NCBI RefSeq assembly: GCF_002086795.1
Contig: NZ_MVIM01000021.1
Coordinates: forward strand, 1-64,000
Source: Mycolicibacterium tusciae
Lineage (GTDB): Bacteria > Actinomycetota > Actinomycetes > Mycobacteriales > Mycobacteriaceae
Reading direction: 5' to 3'
Length of the DNA stretch: 64,000 nt
The translations under genes were made by a program, and so were the position numbers. Positions 57,262 through 64,000 of the stretch are shown here, in pieces. The notes under the pieces are model-generated. The model was not told where the DNA came from. It did not search any database and saw nothing but the letters and a program-made list of their open reading frames with translations. The stretch's first letter is position 1. Each line of letters starts with the position of its first letter.

Positions 57262-58776
57262 CTAGACCTGTGGCGGTCGATGGTGTTCGACCCACAGCCT
57301 GACACTCGGCGGCATGTCCCACCATCGGCCACCGTAGTTAATTGCCGACTGCTGGATTGCGATCTCGTACATCCTGAAGATGGCTTCGGCGATTGCGGTG
57401 TCGTCCGCATCGGGAAAAAGATGTGTCCTAACTTCTGGGTTGGCGACTATGAGTTGGGCCATCGGCTTGGCGCGTTCTTCATCGAACGCCGCCGACGACG
57501 GGTATCCGGAGCCATGTCCTGTACCCATCGCGGCAACGACGAAACAATACGCGATGTCGAACTCGCACAACGAGTTAAGGGCGACATCGCTGCCGGTGAT
57601 CTCCTCAGCGGGTACCTGCGTATCTGCAAGATCCGGCCGCATGGCCGGATGCTCAACCATGAGTTCACGTGCCGCAGAGATAATGAATCCGCCACGGGGA
57701 TCCTCGGTGAGGTTGGCTCGCGAGGCAAGAGTCTGACCATGCCGAATCCACGACGACCAGACGTAATCGTCGCCATAGGTTTCAGACGGAACGGGGCGCA
57801 GCGTCAACGAGGTAATCGTGTCCCACGCCTCCAATCGAACCGCAAGACCACCGACCACGTAGAGACGCTCCACAACGGCAAGGCGTTTGCGGTTCGCATC
57901 GTCGTCGAGATCGAGCTTCTTGTACACGCCGAGAAGTTTCTCGATCGCATCATCGACGAGATCGGAGCGTTCGAAGTAGAGGCATTGGGCGCAATAGACC
58001 GTCCACTTATTGAGTGCATGGTTGAAGTCCTCAAGGTCGCTCGATCCAATGGGACCGCATAGGGCCCGCATGAACTGGCGGAGGCGAACTTCGTCGTCGG
58101 ACTCCAGGAGCGTGGCTATCGCGCCCGCAAACGTCGGTTCATCCATCTCCATTAAGAGCGGCACATCGATTGCATTGCCCGAAGATGACGACGCTTGCGC
58201 GGCGACAAACTGGCTCAACACGGTCTGCGCAGCCGCAGCACCCTCGTCGCGATGCTGCTTCGCGAAGTCGGACAAGATGTCCTGCCAGTGCGCGTAGCGG
58301 ATGGGCACGTTTTCGGGGCCCTCTCGGACGAAGATTTCACCCTTACGAAAGACGGTTTGCATCTTCCCGTTTGCGTCGGCGTATTGGCCATCCTTGCTGA
58401 ACGGGACTGGCAGACCGCGGTTTTGAATGTAGACCACCGCGATTTCGTTGCCAGCTTGCTCCTGCACCTGCACGAGGACGTGTACATCGGCCTCGACGTA
58501 CCCGCGGATCAGGGCGCCGATCCGAGACCCGTCGAACCGGCTCCGGTCCGGGATGGTCCCGACAGGCATACAGGGGTTGCCGGAGTCGTCAACGCCGATC
58601 AAGATGTAGCCACCTGGCGGGCGGTTCGACATCGTCACCGCATCCTTGACGAACTTCAACTTGTCCTCGTTGTCGGCCAGGTTGACCTTGGCCTTCAAGT
58701 CAAGATGGGTTTCTTCTGGGTTGCCCAGAAGCTCGCGTAGCTTCTCGGGATCAGTCCGTCCGTCCGGAACGATCAA
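57262..58776 (-). CDS. AlbA_2/Schlafen-like N-terminal domain protein
   Basis: 504 residues. The N-terminal 150 residues match the AlbA_2 (divergent AAA-4/Schlafen) domain: EETHLDLKAKVNL, FVKDAVTMSNRPPGGYILIGVDDSGNP, and EIAVVYIQNRGLPVPF with FRKGEIFVREG. The rest is helical and repeat-like, without a family I recognise. Such proteins occur as nucleic-acid-binding effectors in defence islands. The start is TTG 58776; no better codon fits. Convergent with the HEPN-like gene (54-base gap). Confidence 0.7.
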   Translation of the reverse strand: MIVPDGRTDPEKLRELLGNPEETHLDLKAKVNLADNEDKLKFVKDAVTMSNRPPGGYILIGVDDSGNPCMPVGTIPDRSRFDGSRIGALIRGYVEADVHVLVQVQEQAGNEIAVVYIQNRGLPVPFSKDGQYADANGKMQTVFRKGEIFVREGPENVPIRYAHWQDILSDFAKQHRDEGAAAAQTVLSQFVAAQASSSSGNAIDVPLLMEMDEPTFAGAIATLLESDDEVRLRQFMRALCGPIGSSDLEDFNHALNKWTVYCAQCLYFERSDLVDDAIEKLLGVYKKLDLDDDANRKRLAVVERLYVVGGLAVRLEAWDTITSLTLRPVPSETYGDDYVWSSWIRHGQTLASRANLTEDPRGGFIISAARELMVEHPAMRPDLADTQVPAEEITGSDVALNSLCEFDIAYCFVVAAMGTGHGSGYPSSAAFDEERAKPMAQLIVANPEVRTHLFPDADDTAIAEAIFRMYEIAIQQSAINYGGRWWDMPPSVRLWVEHHRPPQV

Positions 58777-59146
58777 CGGCCTACACCAGCCTCATGTCGT
58801 GTTAGCGGTCGGCTTCGGATGAAACGCTACCCGTCATGCGCTGACGTACCGCTCTGGTCGAATGGTCCAGATGAACACCGTCGACACGGACAGGTGAGTG
58901 CCGCGGCCTTCTCTCGCCGGGCAGCAGTACATCGCTCGACAACGTGTCAACTCCGCAACGGCGCGTGACACACCGACGACCGCAGAGCACGACCAACCAC
59001 AGAGGCTCTGATCTGCGCTTTGCAACGAAGATTAACAAGCCGCCGCGACACGCCGAAGTTCTGTCAAAGTAGTCAGGCGTGTCTTGTCAATCTTCGCTGC
59101 ATCTCGACATACGAATCGGCCGGGTGCGTAGTTCACCACCTGGTCC
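58777..59146. other. Intergenic region, nothing recognised
   Basis: 370 bases between the accessory region and more ordinary genes. No repeat, tRNA or promoter was recognised. Confidence 0.35.
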
Positions 59147-59524
59147 ATGATGGAAAGCGTGGAGTCGACCCGCGTGGACAGATGGCTGTGGTCGGTCCGG
59201 CTCGTCAAGACGCGGCCCGACGCCGCCGACGCCTGCCGGGGTGGACACGTGCGGGTGAACGGCCGTCCCGCGAAACCCGCCACCACGGTGTCACCGGGTG
59301 ACGAGGTACGCGCATTGGTGGGCCAGACCATGCGGGTGGTCGAGGTGGTGCGGGTGATCCACAAGCGGGTGGGCGCGGCCGATGCGGCGACGTGCTTCCT
59401 GGACCGAACACCCAAAGCCGAGCCCACCGAGACGATCGCGATCGCCGTCCGTGACCGTGGCGCGGGCAGGCCGACGAAGCGGGACCGGCGACTGCTGGAC
59501 AAGCTGCGCGCCGGCCGGATCTGA
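59147..59524 (+). CDS. S4-domain RNA-binding protein, Hsp15 type
   Basis: 125 residues. The S4 fold starts at RVDRWLWSVRLVKTRPDAADAC and continues GGHVRVNGRPAKPATTVSPGDEV; the basic tail GAGRPTKRDRRLLDKLRAG is the Hsp15 hallmark. Hsp15 binds stalled 50S subunits with nascent chains and helps recycling. Length is normal. ATG 59147 is taken; ATG 59150 would do as well. Confidence 0.9.
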   Translation: MMESVESTRVDRWLWSVRLVKTRPDAADACRGGHVRVNGRPAKPATTVSPGDEVRALVGQTMRVVEVVRVIHKRVGAADAATCFLDRTPKAEPTETIAIAVRDRGAGRPTKRDRRLLDKLRAGRI

Positions 59525-59528
59525 CGAG

Positions 59529-59981
59529 TCAGTCGGCCGGTGCCCCGAGAGCAAAGTCGGCGAAATCGAATCCCGGGACCACGACACAGCTGACAAGGCA
59601 GGGCTGATCGTCACGCGGGCGGGCGCGCTGCCATTCCCCGGGCGGCACGATGATCTGCGGGCTCTCGCCACCCACGATGTCCGAGCCGAGTAGATGTGTT
59701 GTGGCGGTGTCCTGTTCGGGACCGAACTCGAGGAGCAGCGGCCCCCCGGAGTGATACAGCCACAGCTCGGCACTGCGCACGGTGTGCCATGCCGACTGCT
59801 GGCCCGGCATCAGTAGGAACAGGATGGCCGTCCCGGCGTTGCGCGGGCCGTTGTAATCCAGTGGAAGTGCCGATTGTGGCACCGTCAACTCGCTGCGCCA
59901 GGTCTCCTTGAAATAGCCGCCCTCGGGGTGAGGAGCCATGTCGATGTGGCGCGCCCAGTCGGGAAGTTCGGTCATCGTCAT
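59529..59981 (-). CDS. DUF985 cupin-like protein
   Basis: 150 residues from ATG 59981. HIDMAPHPEGGYFKETWRSE, then AILFLLMPGQQSAWHTVRSAELW and VVPGFDFADFALG, match the DUF985/YML079-like cupins, which bind a small ligand of unknown nature. The longer open frame upstream has no homology. Convergent with the S4 gene (4-base gap) and divergent from the next gene. Confidence 0.85.
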   Translation of the reverse strand: MTMTELPDWARHIDMAPHPEGGYFKETWRSELTVPQSALPLDYNGPRNAGTAILFLLMPGQQSAWHTVRSAELWLYHSGGPLLLEFGPEQDTATTHLLGSDIVGGESPQIIVPPGEWQRARPRDDQPCLVSCVVVPGFDFADFALGAPAD

Positions 59982-59997
59982 ACCGTAGTCTTCACGC

Positions 59998-60435
59998 ATG
60001 TCGCGCCTGCGTCCCGGATGGCTGGTCACACTGTGCGCGACGGTTCTTGTGGTCAATGCGTGGATGCCCTGGTTGACGGCTGACGGTGCTCGCGCCAGCG
60101 CGGTCGGCGGAGTGGTGGGCGATATGGATGAGTTGCGGAACCGGTTATCCGGCTTCGGCGTCGGTCAGCTCATCGTCCTGCTGTCGGCGGCTTTGATCGT
60201 GGCGGGAGCGATGGCGGCGCGGGGCCTGTCGGCCCGGGTGGCATCGTCGGCGGCGCTGGCCATTTCGGTGCTGCTGGTGGTACTCACGGTGTTCTACTAC
60301 CGGCTCTACGTGCACACGCCGGTGTCGGCGGGATTCGGCCTCTATATCGGCGTCGCGGTGGCGATCGCGGCGGCGGTGCTGTCGGTGGTGACGATGGTCG
60401 CCGCGTGGTCGGCGGCCACTGTGCGAACGCCATGA
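59998..60435 (+). CDS. Four-helix membrane protein of unknown function
   Basis: 145 residues with four hydrophobic helices (about 8-26, 52-70, 76-98, 110-138) and a short extracytoplasmic loop after the first. No motif recognised; similar small proteins are widespread and uncharacterised in mycobacteria. The stop overlaps the acetyltransferase start (ATGA), so the two are coupled. Confidence 0.7.
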   Translation: MSRLRPGWLVTLCATVLVVNAWMPWLTADGARASAVGGVVGDMDELRNRLSGFGVGQLIVLLSAALIVAGAMAARGLSARVASSAALAISVLLVVLTVFYYRLYVHTPVSAGFGLYIGVAVAIAAAVLSVVTMVAAWSAATVRTP

Positions 60436-61028
60436 GCGGGTTCGTCGAACCGGTCACACTGACCGGGGACCGCTGGGTCGAGCTGGAACCCCTTAGCTCA
60501 GAACATGTTCCGGAGATCAAAGCGGTCGCGGCCGACGGTGAGCTCGGTAGCCTGTGGTTCACCGCGGCGCCGGCACCGGAAGCGGTCGAGCGATGGGTCG
60601 ATGCACGGCTGGCGGTACAGACGCCGGATACGGGACTGACGATGGTCGTGCGTCGCCTGGACGGCTCGTTCGTCGGCTCGTCGAGCTTCATGAACGTGGA
60701 CCCGGCCAACCGGCGACTCGAGATCGGCAACACGTGGTACGTCGAATCGGCCCGGCGCAGCGGGGTCAACAGTGAAACGAAGCTGTTGATGCTCGGCCAC
60801 GCCTTCGACGAACTGAATTGTGTTGCAGTCGAATTCCGGACGCACTTCTTCAACTTCACCAGCCGTAGAGCGATCGAGGGCCTGGGCGCCAAGCTCGACG
60901 GTGTCTTGCGCAGTAACCAGCTGCTGGCCGACGGATCGCGGCGCGACACCGTCGTGTACTCGATCCTGGATATCGAGTGGCCTTCGGTGCGCAACAACCT
61001 GCGCTACCGGCTGGACCGTCACACGTGA
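60432..61028 (+). CDS. GNAT-family acetyltransferase, RimJ/RimL-like
   Basis: 198 residues. VTLTGDRWVELEPLSSEHV opens the Acetyltransf_3 fold; IGNTWYVESARRSGVNSETKLLMLGHAF is the acetyl-CoA binding region, followed by VEFRTHFFNFTSRRAIEGLGAKLDGVLR, as in N-terminal acetyltransferases. The substrate is unknown. It overlaps the LuxR-type gene tail to tail by 10 bases. Confidence 0.88.
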   Translation: MSGFVEPVTLTGDRWVELEPLSSEHVPEIKAVAADGELGSLWFTAAPAPEAVERWVDARLAVQTPDTGLTMVVRRLDGSFVGSSSFMNVDPANRRLEIGNTWYVESARRSGVNSETKLLMLGHAFDELNCVAVEFRTHFFNFTSRRAIEGLGAKLDGVLRSNQLLADGSRRDTVVYSILDIEWPSVRNNLRYRLDRHT

Positions 61029-64000
61029 CGGGATGCCTCCTGGACTAGCTGGATTCGCGACTCCAGGTTGAGTTTGGCGTAGACATGTGTGAGGTGCGTC
61101 TGTACCGTGCGCGGTGAGATGAAGAGCCGTTCGGCGATGTCCTTATTGCCGAGCCCTTCGGCCACCAGCTCGACGACGTTGCGCTCGGTGGGGGTGAGCG
61201 ATTCCCAGCCGCTGGCTGGTCGCTTGCGTTCTCCGCGACCGCGCTGGGCGTAGGCGATCGCGTCTTGGGTGGAGAGTGCCGCACCCGCGGTCCATGCCGT
61301 GTCGAACTCATTCTGTCCCAATGCTTGCAGGGTCGCGTCGACGACTTCTACGTGCCCATGGGTTAAGGCGGGAATGCGGACGATGCCAATCCGCTCGCGT
61401 GCCGCTGCCGCCGCGCCGAACAACCGCGCGGCGAGTAAGTGGTTACCTGCAACTACGGCCAGCCGGCCCAGGCAGTCGAGCGCGTCTGGAACCTGCAGGT
61501 ATGCGCGAATCTCACATGCGATTGCAAGCGACTCATGTGCGTCATCGTCAGCCTGTTCAAGCTCACCCTGGGCGATCGCGATATATGCGCGCGTCACGAG
61601 CGCGTGGCAGCGGAACCATCCCGGCACGAATGTGAGGTTCTCGTCGACCCATCGGCGCGCGCTGACGATATCTCCGGTACCCACCAATGCCTCAGGCATC
61701 GCGAGTGAGCTTCGCACGTACATGGCTCGTTCCGAAACGGCGCATTCCATCGACGCCTCGGCGGCTTCTTTGGCAGCGATGCAGTCGTCGGCGAACACGG
61801 CGACGAGGGCGGAGCCATTGAAGATGGCGTCCTCATGGAACCCGCCCATGATTGCCGTCAGTTGCCTAGCAGATTGCAACATTTCAGCCGCCGCCGACAC
61901 ATTTCCTCCGAAGGCAAACGCGTTGGACAGACCCACGCTCCCGATCAGCGTCAGCATCCGTTCGTTCTCCGCTTGTGTCTCCGCGAGCAGAGACGTGAGT
62001 ACATCACAGGCCTTGGAGATATTTCCCTCGGCCATCAGCGCGAAGCCCTGCCAGAGGCGACAGAACCGGGACATGAAGCGGTCACCGATCATGTCCGCGA
62101 TATCGCCGCCCTCCTCGGCGGCCAACCGCGATGTCAGTGGTTCCCCTGCGACGTTGGCTGCGAACGCCTGATAGCCGCGAACGTGACAGAGCATCGGTTG
62201 GTTGCCAACTGCCCGGGCAAGTTCGGCGGCCTCGGTCAAGTAACGTCGCGCCGCTTCGGGACTGTAGTACGACAGACCGCCGCACGCCGTCAGGGCCCAG
62301 ATCACCAGATCTTGGTCGCCGAGATCGCGCGCCGTCCCCAAGGCGTCTTCGGCGCGCGCGAGGCTCGCGGGGGCCGTGATCCACGCCGCCAGAACGCTCA
62401 TGTCCGCCACTGCGCGGACCCAGACTCGGGTAGCGACGTCGGAGTCGCGGTACCGCATATCGGCGAAGACGCGGTCGAAGCCACCTATACCTTCGAGGAA
62501 TCGGGCACGGTGCACCCACAGTCGCTGCAGCGAGGAGACGAAACTCAGCGCGATCTCGAAATCCGCCTTCTCGACACTCCACGTGTGCGCAGCCCGAAGA
62601 TTGTCGATCTCCGATTCGGCCCACTCGACCAACGAGTTGTTCGCTTCGCGCGTGGCTGCGGCCGCAACATAATGGTCGCGATGGCGGTCGCGAATTTCAT
62701 CGGCTTCGCCTGACTCGCTGAGCTTCTCGAGCGTGTACTGCCGCATCGTTTCTAGCAGGCGGAATCGCATCACGCCCGATTCGTCGTCGGCAATGACGAG
62801 TGACTTGTCGACCAGCAGGGTGAGCTGGTCGAGAATCTGGAACTGTTCGGCCTCCGTGATGGCGGTGACGGCCTGTGCGGCCTCGAGGTCGAAACCGCCC
62901 ATAAAGACGCCGAGTCTGCGGAAAAGGGTGCGTTCGGCGTCGGTCAGCAGCGCGTGCGACCAGTTCACTGAGGCCCGCAGAGTCTGCTGGCGCCGCAGCA
63001 CATTTCGCGCGCCGCCCGTCAGGAGCCGGAACCTGTCATTGAGGCTATCGGAGATCTGGCGAAGCGACAGCGCCCGCACGCGGGCCGCCGCCAACTCGAT
63101 CGCCAGCGGCATCCCGTCGAGGCGGCGGCAGATGTCCGAAACGAGTTCGGCATCCTCACCCGCGGCTCGGAAGGTCGGCCGAGCCTGCCGGGCCCGATCG
63201 ACGAACAGGGATACGGCCTCCCCGTTCAGCGAAAGTGACGGCACGCGCCAGGTGACCTCGCCGGCAACAGACACAGTCTCCCTGCTGGTCCCCAGGATGG
63301 TCAGCTGTGGACAGCCGTTGAGCAGCGTCGTGATCGTCTCGCCGCAGACATCCAGCAGATGCTCGCAGTTATCAAGCAGCAGAAGGACTTTCTGGTCGCT
63401 GATGAACCGGAGCACTGTATCCATCGGGGACCGTCCCGTCTGGTCGGGAAGGCCCATGGTGCGGGCGATTGTGACCGGCACGACGGCGGGGTCGGCGACG
63501 GGTGCCAAGTCGATCCACCACACGCCGCCATCGAATTCACCGGCCAGTTCGCCCGCTGTCTCGATGGCGAGACGCGTCTTACCGGCACCACCCGCGCCGG
63601 TCAGGGTGACGAGCCGACTTTCGCGCAGCAGTGCGCGGACCTCGTCGATCTGCCCGACTCTTCCGACGAAGGTGGTCAGCTGCGCCGGGAGGTTATGGGA
63701 GCGTGCTGCTTTGGCGGTACGCAGGGGCGGGAACTCGTTGCGGGTGTCGGGGTGGCACAGCTGCACGATGCGCTCAGGCCGTGGCAGATCGCGGACCGGA
63801 TGGCTTCCGAGCTCAGCCAGCCACCCGTCGGGCGGAACGTGATCCAAGACGAGATCGGCCGTGGTGCCGGACAACACAGTCTGTCCGCCGTGGGCGAGAT
63901 CGCGGATGCGTGCCGTGCGGTTGATCGTCGGCCCGATGTAGTTGGACTCGTCGCGCAACTGGACTTCGCCGGTGTGGAGGCCGATGCGCAACCGAATGGG
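61019..64000 (-). CDS. LuxR-type regulator with cyclase-like and NB-ARC ATPase domains (partial)
   Basis: About 994 residues in the window; the frame runs on past the right edge, so the N-terminus is missing. Order: end of a class III adenylate cyclase domain (RIGLHTGEV ... INRTARIRDLAHGGQTVLS), an AAA/NB-ARC ATPase (Walker A LTGAGGAGKTRLAIE, Walker B VLLLLDNCEHLLD, GLPLAIEL-type motif MPLAIELAAARVRAL), a helical repeat region, and a C-terminal LuxR HTH (LTPTERNVVELVAEGLGNKDIAERLF). It resembles M. tuberculosis Rv0386, Rv1358 and Rv2488c. The signal it senses is not known. Confidence 0.92.
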   Translation of the reverse strand, partial: PIRLRIGLHTGEVQLRDESNYIGPTINRTARIRDLAHGGQTVLSGTTADLVLDHVPPDGWLAELGSHPVRDLPRPERIVQLCHPDTRNEFPPLRTAKAARSHNLPAQLTTFVGRVGQIDEVRALLRESRLVTLTGAGGAGKTRLAIETAGELAGEFDGGVWWIDLAPVADPAVVPVTIARTMGLPDQTGRSPMDTVLRFISDQKVLLLLDNCEHLLDVCGETITTLLNGCPQLTILGTSRETVSVAGEVTWRVPSLSLNGEAVSLFVDRARQARPTFRAAGEDAELVSDICRRLDGMPLAIELAAARVRALSLRQISDSLNDRFRLLTGGARNVLRRQQTLRASVNWSHALLTDAERTLFRRLGVFMGGFDLEAAQAVTAITEAEQFQILDQLTLLVDKSLVIADDESGVMRFRLLETMRQYTLEKLSESGEADEIRDRHRDHYVAAAATREANNSLVEWAESEIDNLRAAHTWSVEKADFEIALSFVSSLQRLWVHRARFLEGIGGFDRVFADMRYRDSDVATRVWVRAVADMSVLAAWITAPASLARAEDALGTARDLGDQDLVIWALTACGGLSYYSPEAARRYLTEAAELARAVGNQPMLCHVRGYQAFAANVAGEPLTSRLAAEEGGDIADMIGDRFMSRFCRLWQGFALMAEGNISKACDVLTSLLAETQAENERMLTLIGSVGLSNAFAFGGNVSAAAEMLQSARQLTAIMGGFHEDAIFNGSALVAVFADDCIAAKEAAEASMECAVSERAMYVRSSLAMPEALVGTGDIVSARRWVDENLTFVPGWFRCHALVTRAYIAIAQGELEQADDDAHESLAIACEIRAYLQVPDALDCLGRLAVVAGNHLLAARLFGAAAAARERIGIVRIPALTHGHVEVVDATLQALGQNEFDTAWTAGAALSTQDAIAYAQRGRGERKRPASGWESLTPTERNVVELVAEGLGNKDIAERLFISPRTVQTHLTHVYAKLNLESRIQLVQEASRHV

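Overview
The window is GC-rich actinobacterial DNA, most likely from a mycobacterium (family Mycobacteriaceae). Evidence read from the sequence: a CysA2-type rhodanese, a RipB-type NlpC/P60 protein, an LGFP-repeat amidase, a hemophore-like secreted protein, an arsR-cadI-arsR cluster arranged like M. tuberculosis Rv2640c-Rv2642, a HAD-GH65 protein resembling Rv2006, GGGACTTT boxes resembling the mycobacterial DosR box, and several leaderless GTG-start genes. Species cannot be told from sequence alone.

Layout. 0.2-7.5 kb: a decayed copper-type P-ATPase, a SHOCT protein, a rhodanese, a frameshifted PAP2 phosphatase, a large PAP2-kinase-flippase fusion, a truncated anti-sigma factor and two copies of one promoter region. 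7.6-17.9 kb: MFS exporter, P1B-ATPase with CPD instead of CPC, phosphoketolase, stress protein, then csoR-copZ-copA. 17.9-22.3 kb: methyltransferase, hemophore-like protein with a Met-rich tail, an IS1182-like remnant and a nitrilase-Nudix fusion. 22.4-31.8 kb: HAD-GH65 plus UbiB-like kinase, a beta-propeller lipoprotein, an isoprenylcysteine-type methyltransferase and an oxidoreductase. 31.8-46.9 kb: an ABC exporter operon, CcdA plus a TlpA/ResA-like thioredoxin, small membrane proteins, a CopC-CopD fusion, a BlaI-family repressor, an LGFP amidase, an Lgt paralogue, a membrane protein with a divergent TetR gene, and a broken ripB. 48.2-54.2 kb: arsenic/cadmium genes (arsR, cadI, DinB-like, arsR, aquaglyceroporin, two arsC) and organomercury genes (merR, thioredoxin-like, merB, no merA). 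55-58.8 kb: a Doc-type toxin with an RHH antitoxin, a HEPN-like protein and an AlbA_2/Schlafen-like protein. 59-64 kb: ordinary chromosomal-looking genes ending in a LuxR/ATPase regulator cut by the window edge.

How the parts may work together. Most of 1.8-43 kb looks like one envelope, copper, redox and dormancy island. Nine promoter regions carry an inverted repeat CTAC-N11-GTAG (four exact, five with one mismatch, all keeping TAC-N11-GTA), including the promoter of the island's own BlaI-family repressor. Four of these promoters also carry a GGGACTTT core resembling the DosR box. My reading is a locally controlled regulon, activated by a hypoxia/NO-type response regulator and repressed by the BlaI-like protein. 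The sites are seen; the assignment of regulators is inference. Several genes are broken by single-base shifts (PAP2, arsC, ripB) or deletions (P-ATPase, anti-sigma factor, transposase), as expected of an accessory region in flux. No tRNA, rRNA, CRISPR array or convincing rho-independent terminator was recognised.
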